NCBI RefSeq assembly: GCF_900312975.1
Contig: NZ_LT990039.1
Location: forward strand, 620,001 to 684,000
Source of the DNA: Massilistercora timonensis
GTDB lineage: Bacteria; Bacillota; Clostridia; Lachnospirales; Lachnospiraceae
Length of the DNA stretch: 64,000 bases
Reading direction: 5' to 3'
Shown here: positions 27,273-37,100 of the stretch, piece by piece
Numbering within the stretch: position 1 is the stretch's first letter
Layout: each line of letters starts with the position of its first letter
Notes under the pieces: generated by a model
Told to the model about the DNA's origin: nothing
The model's database searches: none
Seen by the model: the letters and a program-made list of their open reading frames with translations, nothing else
Program-made: the position numbers and the translations under genes

Positions 27273-27325
27273 GGGACAGGGTATTTTCAATCTGGGACGT
27301 GGTATTTTTAAAAATACCACGTCCC
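27273..27325 (+). repeat. Dispersed palindromic repeat, copy B
   Basis: GGGACAGGGTATTTT plus a 6-nt spacer, followed by a perfect 32-nt palindrome (27294-27325) with 16-nt arms beginning GGGACGTGGTATTTTT. It sits 9 nt beyond the ybaK stop codon and directly upstream of the B12 operon promoter, so it is positioned as a transcription boundary between the two. Confidence 0.92.
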
Positions 27326-27334
27326 CACTTGAAA

Positions 27335-27814
27335 TTATTCCGCGATATCCGCCATCTGGAACCGGATCACTTTGCCCAGATCTGCAAGGCTTACCTCTAC
27401 CTGATACCCGATCTTCCCGGCGCTGAACATGATCCGGTCATACTTCCCGGCGCTCTCATCGATGGTGGTGACAAACTGTTTCTTCATCCCGATGGGCGAA
27501 CACCCGCCGTGGACATATCCGGTCAGCGGAAGAAGTTCTTTGGACTTGATCATCTCGATGCTCTTCTCTCCCACACTCTGGGCCGCCTTCTTCAGGTTCA
27601 GCTCTTTGCTCACTGGCACCACGAATACATAGTGCTCCTTTGATTTTCCCACTGTCACCAGCGTCTTAAACGCCCGGTCAGGATCTTCTCCCAGAACCCG
27701 GGCCACGTCCAGGCCGCTGACTGCCCCGGTCTCCAGATAATTGTGGCTTTCATAGGGGATCTTCTTCTGTTCCAGCACCCGCATCACATTAGTTTTCTCC
27801 TGATTCTTTCCCAT
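27335..27814 (-). CDS. ybaK: Cys-tRNA(Pro)/aminoacyl-tRNA deacylase, YbaK/EbsC family
   Basis: A 159-aa editing-domain protein expected to hydrolyse mischarged Cys-tRNA(Pro) in trans. It begins TNVMRVLEQKKIPYESHNY and contains AFKTLVTVGKSKEHYVFVVP (the conserved lysine region), SVGEKSIEM and GYVHGGCSPIGMKK, all typical of YbaK. GGAGG lies 11 nt before the ATG. It follows the GNAT gene by 4 nt and so is the second gene of a two-gene unit. Confidence 0.92.
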   Translation of the reverse strand: MGKNQEKTNVMRVLEQKKIPYESHNYLETGAVSGLDVARVLGEDPDRAFKTLVTVGKSKEHYVFVVPVSKELNLKKAAQSVGEKSIEMIKSKELLPLTGYVHGGCSPIGMKKQFVTTIDESAGKYDRIMFSAGKIGYQVEVSLADLGKVIRFQMADIAE

Positions 27815-27818
27815 AATC

Positions 27819-28265
27819 TTAAATGCCTCCTAAAGAACCTTTCTGGCTTTCATATAGCATGCCATATTCTTTTTCTCCAGTTCCTTCATCAATTCCATCT
27901 GAACAAATCCGAAATCCTTCCCTGAGGTAAAACGTCCTGGCCCGCCGGTTCTTCTGGTAGACATGCAGGCGCAGCCTCTCCCGGGATTGCTTCGCATCTT
28001 TCAGAAGCGCCCTGCCGATCCCCCGGCTCCGGCATTCCTTTCGGACGAAGATCCCTTCGATCTCCTCCCCGTTTCTTCCCAGGAACCCCAGAATTTTCCC
28101 CTCTTCTTCATATACCCGGACCTTCGCCAGGGGAAGCTCCTCCCGGACAAAATCCAGTTTCCCCTTCCAATAAGAAGCAGGGATAAAATCATGGGCCTCC
28201 AGATTGGCCGAAAGCCAGATCTGGGACACTTCTTTTATTTCTTCGCTCTTCATATCTCGGATCAT
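27819..28265 (-). CDS. GNAT family N-acetyltransferase
   Basis: A 148-aa acetyl-CoA-dependent acetyltransferase. The acetyl-CoA-binding loop reads VRKECRSRGIGRALL (about 79-93), preceded by GFLGRNGEEIEGIFV and followed by the HVYQKNRRARTFYLREGF motif common in small-molecule acetyltransferases (YjaB/YhhY type). The substrate is unknown. The frame is open to 28346, but the ATG at 28265 has GGAGGG 8 nt upstream and begins with the usual MIRDMKSEE. Cotranscribed with ybaK. Confidence 0.88.
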   Translation of the reverse strand: MIRDMKSEEIKEVSQIWLSANLEAHDFIPASYWKGKLDFVREELPLAKVRVYEEEGKILGFLGRNGEEIEGIFVRKECRSRGIGRALLKDAKQSRERLRLHVYQKNRRARTFYLREGFRICSDGIDEGTGEKEYGMLYESQKGSLGGI

Positions 28266-28363
28266 AACTTCTTCCCTCCCCTGGTTCCTGCACCTCATTC
28301 TATCCTCCCTTCCAAAGACTGTCAACCTGACCCGCAAATTCTGCAAATTCCACCAGTTCCAAA

Positions 28364-28392
28364 TTGAAAACCCTGCCTTTTTGGATTAAAAT
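28364..28392 (+). promoter_or_regulatory. Promoter of the potassium channel gene
   Basis: TTGAAA (28364-28369), 17-nt spacer, TAAAAT (28387-28392), 34 nt before the ATG at 28427. The first ATG of the open frame coincides with the -35, which argues against translation starting there. Confidence 0.75.
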
Positions 28393-28426
28393 AGAAACAG
28401 TTAATCCAGGCGGGGGGATCACACTT

Positions 28427-29635
28427 ATGAAACCAGTATGGGAAACACAAAGGAAACGGATCTTTGAGATCATCGAGGTGGGCACAAGATATGACTATGC
28501 CAGCCGGATCTATGATTTTTTCAATGCTTTCTGCATCATCTTAAATCTCAGTGTCTGCACCATGTACACCTTTAACAACATGCGAAATGCCTACGGCGCT
28601 CTGCTTATCACCCTGGAGGAGACGACGGTGGCTCTTTTCCTGGTGGACTATGTCCTTAGAGTCTGGACCGCCAAATATCTCTATCCCTCTGTAAGCCAGC
28701 CCAGGGCCATCCTGAAATACATGTTTTCATTCACCGGCATCGTGGACCTTCTGTCTTTCCTGCCCCATTACCTGCCCTTTTTCTTCCCGGCAGGCGCCAT
28801 CGCCTTCCGGATGTTCCGGATCATCCGGATCTTCCGCCTGTTCCGCATCAACGCCTACTACGACGCCTTAAATGTGATCACGGAAGTTATCGTCAGCAAG
28901 AAACAGCAGCTGTTCTCTTCTGTCTTCATTATCATTATGCTGATGCTGGGGTCCAGCCTGTGCATGTACAGCCTGGAACACGAAGCCCAGCCGGAAGTGT
29001 TCGCCAATGCCTTCTCCGGCATCTGGTGGGCCGCTTCCACCCTGCTCACAGTGGGATACGGGGACATTTATCCGGTTACCATCCTGGGGAAACTGTTCGG
29101 TATCTTCATCGCCTTCCTGGGCGTAGGTATCGTGGCCATTCCCACCGGTATCATTTCCGCCGGATTCGTTGATCAGTACTCCCGCATCAAACGGATGAGT
29201 GAATACGGACAGGAATCCGCCATTCATTTCATCAAGATCCATCTGACTCCCCACGATTCCTGGGTAAATCACACCATCTCCCAGCTGCAGCTTCCCGACC
29301 GGGTGATCGTAGCCGCCATCTCGCGGAACCACCGGCTTTTGGTTCCCCGGGGAAATATGGCGCTGCAGGCCGGGGACGACATGGTGCTGGGCGCAGAGTC
29401 CTTCCACGACGACGGCGAGCACATCCGGCTTAAGGAGATGGTCCTGCAGAAAAACCATCCCTGGATCGGACAGCGTATCCAGGAACTGGAGATCTCCCGC
29501 CAGTCCATTATCGTTCTGGTCCGCCGCAACAAGCGGGTGCTGATCCCCAACGGGAACATGATCCTGCGGGAGGCGGACACCGTGGTCCTCTATACCCAGA
29601 CCCATGTGACGGACGCGACGGAGATCGAGCTGTAA
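28427..29635 (+). CDS. Voltage-gated-type potassium channel with TrkA-C domains
   Basis: A 402-aa inner-membrane ion channel. It has six membrane segments with an arginine-rich S4 (RMFRIIRIFRLFR), then a pore helix and the K+ selectivity filter LLTVGYGDIYPVT. The cytoplasmic tail carries two TrkA-C-like (RCK-C) domains, each with a 'LLVPRGNMALQAGDDMVL' or 'VLIPNGNMILREADTVVL' beta block, which in related proteins bind ligands such as cyclic dinucleotides. The start 28427 was chosen because the earlier ATG lies in the promoter. Function as a K+ channel is strongly suggested; the gating ligand is unknown. Confidence 0.92.
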   Translation: MKPVWETQRKRIFEIIEVGTRYDYASRIYDFFNAFCIILNLSVCTMYTFNNMRNAYGALLITLEETTVALFLVDYVLRVWTAKYLYPSVSQPRAILKYMFSFTGIVDLLSFLPHYLPFFFPAGAIAFRMFRIIRIFRLFRINAYYDALNVITEVIVSKKQQLFSSVFIIIMLMLGSSLCMYSLEHEAQPEVFANAFSGIWWAASTLLTVGYGDIYPVTILGKLFGIFIAFLGVGIVAIPTGIISAGFVDQYSRIKRMSEYGQESAIHFIKIHLTPHDSWVNHTISQLQLPDRVIVAAISRNHRLLVPRGNMALQAGDDMVLGAESFHDDGEHIRLKEMVLQKNHPWIGQRIQELEISRQSIIVLVRRNKRVLIPNGNMILREADTVVLYTQTHVTDATEIEL

Positions 29636-29720
29636 ATCATTGGACTTTCTCCCCCTTTCCCCATATAATAGGAACGGTTATACTATTTCCAAATCTGAAA
29701 TCAGAAAGGACTTTCCATAC

Positions 29721-31475
29721 ATGAGACAATTACTTCGCTATCTGAAACCCCATCCGGTCATCACCGTACTGGCCCCTATTTTTAAAATGCTGGAGGCCAC
29801 CTTTGAACTGTTCGTTCCCCTGGTGGTGGCTCAGATGATCGATGTGGGCATCAACGAAAACAACGGCCCCTACCTGTGGAAAATGGGAGGGCTTCTGATC
29901 CTCCTTGGCGTAGTGGGATTTTCCTTCTCCCTCACCGCCCAGTACTTCGCGGCTAAATCCGCAGTCAGCGCGGGAACCGCCATCCGCAGCGACCTGTTCG
30001 CCCACATCAACACCTTCTCCTACCAGGAGATCGACGCCATCGGCACTTCTACCCTGATCAACCGGATGACCAACGACGTGAACCAGGTACAGAACGGCAT
30101 CAACATGTTCCTGCGGCTGTTCCTGCGTTCCCCCTTCGTAGTCTTCGGCGCCATGATCATGGCCTTCACCGTAGATGTCCGGGCTGCCCTTCCCTTTGCG
30201 GTCACCATCCCGGTACTCCTGGTGGTGGTCTTCGCCATCCTGCTTTTCTCCATGCCCCTCTATAAGAAGGTGCAGCGGCAGCTGGATCAGGTACTTCTGA
30301 CCACCAGGGAAAATCTGCTGGGGATCCGGGTGGTGCGGGCCTTTGGCCGGCAGCGCCAGGAGCGGGAGAGGTTCCGCCAGGAGACAGACGCCCTCTATGG
30401 GAAACAGATCTTCGTAGGGAAGATCTCCGCCCTCTTAAATCCCCTTACCTATGTGATCATCAACCTTGGCATTATCGCCGTCCTGTATTTCGGCGGACGC
30501 CAGGTGGATACCGGAAGCCTGACCCAGGGCCAGGTGATCGCTCTTATCAACTATATGTCCCAGATCCTGACGGAACTGGTGAAACTGGCCAACCTGATCA
30601 TCCTGCTCTCAAGGGCTCTGGCAAGCCTGGGCCGGATCAATGTGATCTTCGGCGTTACCCCCTCCATCCCGGAGGAAGGCGCAGACGTTCCAGAGTCCGC
30701 CTCTTCTCAGTCTCCCGCTCTTTCCTTTGAGCATGTAGGCTTCACCTATGAAGGAGCCTCCAGCGAGACGCTCCGGGATATCAGCTTCTCCCTGCAGCCC
30801 GGCGAGATCCTTGGCATCATCGGCGGAACCGGCTCAGGAAAATCCACGCTGGCCAACCTGATCCCCCGGTTCTATGATTGTACCTCCGGAACCATCCGCC
30901 TGTTTGGCCGGGACATCAAGACTCTGCGCCCCGCCTCCATCCACAGACGGATCGGCGTGGTGCCCCAGAAGGCAGTCGTCTTCTCCGGCTCCCTGCGGGA
31001 AAACATGCGCTGGGCCAAAAAGGACGCTACCGACCAGGAGATCTACCGGGCGCTTGATATCGCCCAGGCCCGGGAATTCGTAGACCTTAAGGAACAGGGA
31101 CTGGATCTTAAGATCCAGCAGGGGGGCAGCAATCTCTCCGGCGGCCAGAAGCAGCGTCTTACCATCGCACGGGCACTGGTGGGACAGCCGGACATCCTGA
31201 TCCTGGACGACAGCGCCTCCGCGCTGGACTTCGCCACCGACGCCAGGCTCCGCAGAGCCATCCGGGAAAATACGGAAAATATGACGGTGGTCATCATCTC
31301 CCAGCGGGTCTCCGCCATCCAGGGCGCTGACCACATCCTGGTGCTCTACGACGGCGCGCCCGCCGGCTACGGCACTCACGAAGAGCTGCTCTCTTCCAGC
31401 CAGGTCTACCAGGAGATCTGCGCGTCCCAGTCCGCCGGGAAATCAAAAGGAAAGAAGGCCACAGCCAATGCGTAA
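29721..31475 (+). CDS. ABC exporter half-transporter, degenerate-site subunit
   Basis: A 584-aa protein with an N-terminal six-helix exporter domain and a C-terminal ATPase. Walker A is IIGGTGSGKSTLANL and the signature LSGGQKQRL. Walker B reads ILILDDSASALD, where the catalytic glutamate is aspartate, and the switch position is ISQRVSAI (Gln instead of His). Such changes mark the non-canonical ATP site of heterodimeric exporters (BmrC/BmrD, LmrCD, TM287/288). The ATG at 29721 follows AAAGGA; an open frame from 29640 lacks a site. It overlaps the partner gene by 8 nt. Confidence 0.92.
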   Translation: MRQLLRYLKPHPVITVLAPIFKMLEATFELFVPLVVAQMIDVGINENNGPYLWKMGGLLILLGVVGFSFSLTAQYFAAKSAVSAGTAIRSDLFAHINTFSYQEIDAIGTSTLINRMTNDVNQVQNGINMFLRLFLRSPFVVFGAMIMAFTVDVRAALPFAVTIPVLLVVVFAILLFSMPLYKKVQRQLDQVLLTTRENLLGIRVVRAFGRQRQERERFRQETDALYGKQIFVGKISALLNPLTYVIINLGIIAVLYFGGRQVDTGSLTQGQVIALINYMSQILTELVKLANLIILLSRALASLGRINVIFGVTPSIPEEGADVPESASSQSPALSFEHVGFTYEGASSETLRDISFSLQPGEILGIIGGTGSGKSTLANLIPRFYDCTSGTIRLFGRDIKTLRPASIHRRIGVVPQKAVVFSGSLRENMRWAKKDATDQEIYRALDIAQAREFVDLKEQGLDLKIQQGGSNLSGGQKQRLTIARALVGQPDILILDDSASALDFATDARLRRAIRENTENMTVVIISQRVSAIQGADHILVLYDGAPAGYGTHEELLSSSQVYQEICASQSAGKSKGKKATANA

Positions 31476-33231
31476 TACTACCGGAAACGACAAAAATCGA
31501 CAGACTCTCAGACGGATCCTTCGCTATATCCGTCCCTACTGGCCTCTGGTGATCCTCTCCCTTCTTCTGTCTGCCCTGACGGTAGGGCTGACCCTCTATG
31601 TCCCCATCCTCACCGGGCGGGGCGTGGATTATATCATCGGGAAAGACCAGGTGAATTTCACCGGGCTTCTGGCCGTGATCACAGGGATTCTGATCTCTGT
31701 GGCCGTCACCGCTGTTGCCCAGTGGATCATGAACCATATCAACAATAAGATCACCTATCGGGTTGTCCGGGATCTGCGGGTCCAGGCCTTCGACCACCTG
31801 GAAGAGCTTCCTCTGTCCTATGTGGACCGGCATTCCTCCGGGGATCTTATAAGCCGGATCGTCACAGATATCGATCAGTTCTCCGATGGGCTGCTTCTGG
31901 GATTCACTCAGCTCTTCACCGGCGTAGCCACCATTGTGGGCACCATCGCCTTCATGCTGAGCATCAATCCCTGGACCACCCTGATCGTGGTGGCGTTAAG
32001 CCCCCTTTCCTTTGTGGTGGCAAACTTTGTATCCAGGAAATCTTTTACCATGTTCAAGAAACAGTCGGAAACCCGGGGAGAACTGACTGGATTTACCAGT
32101 GAAATGCTGGGAGGGTTAAAAGTAGTGCAGGCATTCGGCCATCAGGAGGAGGCCTGCCGGGAATTTGATGAGATCAACCGGCAGCTTGCCCAGTATTCCT
32201 TGAAGGCTACGTTTTTCTCCTCCATCACCAACCCCACCACCCGGTTCATGTATTCCGCCATCTACGCCGGCGTAGCCATCGTAGGCTGCTTCTCAACCAT
32301 AGCAGGGGCCCTTACAGTTGGGCAACTCTCCAGCTTCTTAAGCTACACCAACCAGTACACCAAGCCCTTTAACGACATCACCAGCGTGCTGACGGAATTT
32401 CAGAATTCCATTGCCTCCGCCGCCCGGGTCTTTGAGCTTCTGGACGAGCCTGCCGCCCCGGCGGAACCGGCGGATGCAGTCGTTCTGTCAGAGCCGGAAG
32501 GACGGATCCTCCTTAATCAGGTTGACTTCTCCTACACACCGGAAGTTCCCCTGATCCAGAATCTGAACCTGTCTGTGGAGCCTGGACTGCGTATCGCCAT
32601 TGTCGGTCCCACCGGCTGCGGAAAGACTACCCTTATCAACCTGCTGATGCGCTTCTACGACGTGCAGGCGGGTTCCATCCAGGTGGACGGCCACGATATC
32701 CGGCAGATCACCCGCCAGTCCCTGCGCACCAGCTACGGTATGGTACTCCAGGAGACCTGGCTTAAATCCGCCTCCATCCGGGACAACATTGCTTACGGGC
32801 GTCCGGATGCCACAGAGGATGAAGTGATCGAGGCAGCCAAGAAGGCCCATGCTCACAGCTTCATAAAGCGCATGCCGGAAGGCTACGACACCATTATCAC
32901 GGAAGGCGGCGGCAACCTGTCCCAGGGGCAGAAGCAGTTACTGTGTATCGCCCGGATCATGCTGTGCCTGCCTCCTATGCTGATCCTGGACGAGGCTACC
33001 TCCTCCATCGATACCATGACGGAGATCCGTATCCAGCGGGCTTTTGAAACCCTGATGCAGGGACGCACCAGCTTCGTGGTGGCCCACCGGCTCTCCACCA
33101 TCCAGACCGCGGATGTGATCCTGGTGATGGATCAGGGCCATATCATCGAGCAGGGAAACCATGAGGAACTGCTGGCAAAGAAAGGCTTCTACTACCGGCT
33201 CTACAACAGCCAGTTCGCGGTGGAAAACTAG
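31468..33231 (+). CDS. ABC exporter half-transporter, canonical-site subunit
   Basis: A 587-aa exporter (six membrane helices plus ATPase). Walker A is [14 protein letters not shown], the signature LSQGQKQLL, Walker B MLILDEATSSID with the catalytic Glu, and the switch His lies in VVAHRLSTI. It overlaps the previous gene by 8 nt, so the two are cotranslated and very likely form a heterodimeric multidrug-type exporter. Substrates are not predictable from sequence. Confidence 0.93.
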   Translation: MRNTTGNDKNRQTLRRILRYIRPYWPLVILSLLLSALTVGLTLYVPILTGRGVDYIIGKDQVNFTGLLAVITGILISVAVTAVAQWIMNHINNKITYRVVRDLRVQAFDHLEELPLSYVDRHSSGDLISRIVTDIDQFSDGLLLGFTQLFTGVATIVGTIAFMLSINPWTTLIVVALSPLSFVVANFVSRKSFTMFKKQSETRGELTGFTSEMLGGLKVVQAFGHQEEACREFDEINRQLAQYSLKATFFSSITNPTTRFMYSAIYAGVAIVGCFSTIAGALTVGQLSSFLSYTNQYTKPFNDITSVLTEFQNSIASAARVFELLDEPAAPAEPADAVVLSEPEGRILLNQVDFSYTPEVPLIQNLNLSVEPGLRIAIVGPTGCGKTTLINLLMRFYDVQAGSIQVDGHDIRQITRQSLRTSYGMVLQETWLKSASIRDNIAYGRPDATEDEVIEAAKKAHAHSFIKRMPEGYDTIITEGGGNLSQGQKQLLCIARIMLCLPPMLILDEATSSIDTMTEIRIQRAFETLMQGRTSFVVAHRLSTIQTADVILVMDQGHIIEQGNHEELLAKKGFYYRLYNSQFAVEN

Positions 33232-33237
33232 ATACAG

Positions 33238-33279
33238 AAAAATAAAACGCCCCGGGAATATATACCATTCCCGGGGCGC
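33238..33279 (-). terminator. Intrinsic terminator of the XRE gene
   Basis: GCCCCGGGAAT (33249-33259) and ATTCCCGGGGC (33267-33277) form an 11-bp stem. On the minus strand it is followed by GTTTTATTTTT, so it mainly ends transcription from the XRE gene at 33295; on the plus strand, after the ABC genes, there is no T-run. Confidence 0.8.
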
Positions 33280-33294
33280 ACCATTAAGATTATC

Positions 33295-33582
33295 CTATTT
33301 CTTCACTATTTTTAATTGATATCCCAATGCACTTAAAATATTACAAAAGCTTTTCAGACTCGGACTGTTTTCCCTTTTCTCAATCCGGGAAATAACCTGC
33401 TGCCTGCTTCCTGTCAGCCTTGCCAACTCCTCCTGCGTTATCTTCCCGGCTTTACGCAGTGCTGTCATCTCACCAATCAGGCGATATTCTTCCCGGCTGT
33501 CATCCCATAACTTTTTAAACTGCTCATCCTCTATCCGCTTCTGTTCAATTTTCTGTTCTATATCAACCTTTACAAAACCCAT
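33295..33582 (-). CDS. XRE-type helix-turn-helix protein (antitoxin-like)
   Basis: A 95-aa protein. The N-terminal half is a charged helix (KIEQKRIEDEQFKKLW-like), and the C-terminal half an XRE helix-turn-helix (ITQEELARLTGSRQQVISRIEKRENSPS, given in part: ARLTGSRQQVISRIEK). This architecture is typical of HigA/RelB-like antitoxins that pair with a RelE/HigB toxin, but no toxin gene lies on either side. The ribosome binding site is GAGGGAG. It has its own promoter with an inverted repeat, compatible with autorepression, and its own terminator. Confidence 0.88.
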   Translation of the reverse strand: MGFVKVDIEQKIEQKRIEDEQFKKLWDDSREEYRLIGEMTALRKAGKITQEELARLTGSRQQVISRIEKRENSPSLKSFCNILSALGYQLKIVKK

Positions 33583-33614
33583 TTTTCTCCCTCGTTTTGC
33601 TGTTTTCTCCCCTC

Positions 33615-33643
33615 ATTTTACAACTTATTTGTTGTTTTATCAA
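33615..33643 (-). promoter_or_regulatory. Promoter and possible operator of the XRE gene
   Basis: Minus-strand TTGATA (33638-33643), 17-nt spacer, TAAAAT (33615-33620). The spacer contains ACAAC-N6-GTTGT (33620-33635), a small inverted repeat overlapping the core promoter, which could be an operator for the XRE protein itself. The operator role is inference. Confidence 0.6.
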
Positions 33644-33754
33644 TTGATTTTTCATATGCAAATTTACAATGGAAACAATGACTAAATCGTCAAGAATTTA
33701 AATGTTCTGATTTTGCAAGCGCAGAATGCCCCTGCAGACTTGTTCTAAATAATT

Positions 33755-33958
33755 CTACCGCAACCCATAGATCTGATACATGGACAGCATGTTCTGATAC
33801 TGCATCTTATTCCCCATCAGCTGCCGGTAAGTAGCGCTTTTCTCCCTGCCCTCCGCCTTCAGCTTCTTCATCTTCTGATCCGCAGTCTCATAATTTTCTT
33901 CCACTGCTCTTAGCATCTTCTCAAATGCTTCCAACCGCTGTTCCTGCTCTGCTATCAT
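33755..33958 (-). CDS. Small coiled-coil hypothetical protein
   Basis: A 67-aa highly charged protein predicted as one long helix (heptad-like LEAFEKMLRAVEENYETA), ending in MLSMYQIYGLR. No family recognised. AGGAG lies 9 nt before the ATG and a promoter (33995-34023) precedes it, which supports a real gene. No neighbour suggests a function. Confidence 0.65.
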   Translation of the reverse strand: MIAEQEQRLEAFEKMLRAVEENYETADQKMKKLKAEGREKSATYRQLMGNKMQYQNMLSMYQIYGLR

Positions 33959-33994
33959 CTTGCCACTCTCCTATTCCTTCCAGATCACAACTTC

Positions 33995-34023
33995 ATTTTA
34001 TCAATCTCCTGACAGAATGACAA
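33995..34023 (-). promoter_or_regulatory. Promoter of the small coiled-coil gene
   Basis: Minus-strand TTGTCA (34018-34023), 17-nt spacer, TAAAAT (33995-34000), 37 nt before the start codon. Confidence 0.65.
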
Positions 34024-34106
34024 TGACATTTTTACAGTACTCTGTATAGCGTGTATCTTTCCAGTCTTCACCGTATTGACTGCGCCTCATCGTCCTGAAA
34101 CGGGCA

Positions 34107-34142
34107 GCAAAAAAGGGACCTGCTTTATGCAGATCCCCTTTT
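34107..34142 (-). terminator. Terminator after nifJ
   Basis: Hairpin with AAAGGG/CCCCTTT and CTGC/GCAG paired segments around a TTTAT loop. In the minus-strand transcript it ends in CCCTTTTTTG. It lies about 38 nt past the nifJ stop. The rest of the 33959-34179 gap holds only the promoter above. Confidence 0.75.
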
Positions 34143-34179
34143 CTACTCTTTCCTCTTAAGTTCTGATCGAACCAGCTTT

Positions 34180-37100
34180 TTATTCCTCGCCGTACAGTGT
34201 TACCAGCTTCTGCAGATAAGCATATCTGTCCATAGCCTCAGCCTCGTTCTTCGCGAACAGCTTCTCAGCCTTCTCCGGATTTGCTCTCTTCAGTGCGTTG
34301 TAACGAACCTCGCCGTCCAGGAATGCCTGATAGTCTTCCTGCTTAGGCTCTTTGCTGTCCAGAGTGAACTTGTTGCCTTCTGCGGCTGGATTGAACCGGA
34401 AGTTGTTCCAGTATCCGCACTCTACTGCCAGCTGTTCCTCGGTCTGAGCCTTGCTCATGCCCTTCTTGATACCGTGGTTGATACACGGAGCGTAAGCGAT
34501 GATCAGAGACGGACCCGGATAAGCCTCAGCCTCTGCGATAGCCTTTACAGTCTGGTTGAAGTCAGCGCCCATAGCGATCTGAGCTACATATACATAACCG
34601 TAAGTCATGGCAATGCCGGCCAGGTCTTTCTTCTTGGTCTCTTTTCCGCCTGCAGCAAACTGAGCGGTAGCTCCTGTCTTGGTAGCCTTGGAAGACTGTC
34701 CGCCGGTGTTGGAGTAAACCTCGGTATCGAATACCATGATGTTGATATCTTCGCCGCTGGCCAGTACATGGTCAACGCCGCCGAATCCGATATCGTAAGC
34801 CCATCCGTCACCACCAAAGATCCACTGGGATTTCTTCGCCAGGAAGTCTTTGTTCTTCACAATGTCCTTGCAGGTCTCGCAGTCGCATCCCTCAAGAGCA
34901 GCTACCAGTTTGTCGGTGGCGTCTCCGTTGGTCACGCCGCAGTTGAAGGTATCCAGGTAAGCCTGGCATGCTTCTTTTACTTCTGCGGAAGCCTGATCAG
35001 AAGCGGCTACAGCCTCTACTTCTTCTTTCAGTCTCTTACGGATGGCTTTCTGAGCAAGCAGCATACCGTAACCAAACTCTGCGTTATCCTCAAACAGGGA
35101 GTTGGACCATGCAGGACCCTGTCCCTTCTCATTTACCGTGTACGGTGTGGACGGTGAAGAGTTACCCCAGATGGAGGAACATCCTGTCGCGTTGGCGATA
35201 TACATTCTGTCGCCAAAGAGCTGTGTGATCAGCTTCGCGTAAGGAGTCTCGCCACAGCCTGCGCATGCGCCTGAGAACTCAAGCAGCGGCTGTTTGAACT
35301 GGCTTCCCTTTACAGTCTCCGGTTTGAACTTGGCAACCACTTCCGGTTTTACCGGGATCTCTCTGCCAAAGTCGAAGGTCTCCTGGCAGCCTACGTTCTC
35401 TTCCATGTTGCCCATAACCAGAGCCTTCTCGCCCTTCTTGCCCGGGCATACGTTCGCACAGGAGCCACATCCGGTACAGTCGTAAGCGGATACGGTCATG
35501 GTGAACTTCATTCCCGGCATACCGATCATATCGATGGCCTGTGTTCCTTCCGGAGCCTTGGCAAGCTCGTCCTCGGTAAGCGCTACCGGACGGATAACCG
35601 CGTGCGGACAAACGTATGCACACCGGTTACACTGGATACAGTTCTCCGGTTTCCATACCGGGATGTCTACCGCGATACCACGTCTCTCGTATGCGGAAGA
35701 TCCGGACGGAGTGGAACCGTCTACATAATCCTTGAAGGCAGATACCGGAAGTGTATTTCCTTCCTGTGCGTTTACCTTCGCCTGGATATTCTTAACAAAA
35801 TCTACAACGTCAGCTCTGCCGCCCTTAACTTCCGGTGTGAACAGGCCTTCGTCCTGGCAGGACTTCCAGGATTCCGGAACTTCTACTTCGTGTACCTGTT
35901 TTGCTCCGGCGTCGATGGCGTCGTAGTTCATCTGTACGATCTTGTCGCCCTTTCTTCCGTAGGTAGCCTTCGCAGCCTTCTTCATCAGGTCGATGGCTTC
36001 CTCCTCCGGAATGATGGAAGCCAGCTTGAAGAACGCGGACTGCAGTACGGTGTTGATACGTCCGCCAAGTCCGATCTCCTTACCGATCTTGATACCGTCG
36101 ATGGTGTAGAACTTGATGTTGTGGTCGGCGATGTAAGCCTTTACCTGTCCCGGCAGGTGCTTCTCAAGACCTTCCATATCCCATGGGCAATTGAGAAGGA
36201 ATGTACCGCCGTCTACCAGCTCCTGAACCATGTTGTACTTGTTCACATAAGACGGATTGTGGCAGGCCACAAAGTTCGCCTGATGGATCAGGTAGGTGGA
36301 CTTGATCGGGGATTTACCAAATCTTAAGTGAGACATGGTAACACCGCCGGATTTCTTGGAATCGTAGTCAAAGTATGCCTGTGCGTACATATCGGTGTTG
36401 TCGCCGATGATCTTGATGGAGTTCTTGTTGGCTCCGACAGTTCCGTCCGCGCCAAGTCCCCAGAACTTACAGTTGATGGTTCCTTCCGGTGTGGTAACCA
36501 GCGCCGGGCCGGCTTCCAGAGAAAGGCCTGTCACATCATCTTTGATACCGATGGTGAATCTTGCTTTGTCTTTGTTGTTGAATACCGCAACGATCTGCTC
36601 CGGTGTGGTATCCTTGGATCCAAGTCCGTAACGTCCGCAGTTTACAGGAACGTTCTCAAACTTGCTTCCCTTCAGGGCAGATACAACGTCCAGGTACAGA
36701 GGCTCGCCCTGTGCGCCCGGCTCTTTGGTCCGGTCAAGAACGTTAATATATTTTACAGTGTCCGGGATCGCGTCTACCAGTGCCTGTGCGCAGAACGGAC
36801 GATACAGACGTACTTTGACAACGCCCACTTTCTCGCCTGCAGCTACCAGGTAGTCGATGGTCTCCTCGATGGTATCACATACAGAACCCATTGCAACGAT
36901 GACTTTCTCAGCGTCTGCAGCTCCGTAGTAGTTAAACAGCTTGTAGTCTGTTCCGATCTTGGCGTTTACCTTGTCCATGTATTCCTGAACGATCGCTGGC
37001 ATAGCATCGTAGTAAGGATTACATGCCTCTCTTGCCTGGAAGAAGATATCCGGGTTCTGAGCGGAACCTCTCTGGCAGGGATGATTCGGGTTCAGCGCGT

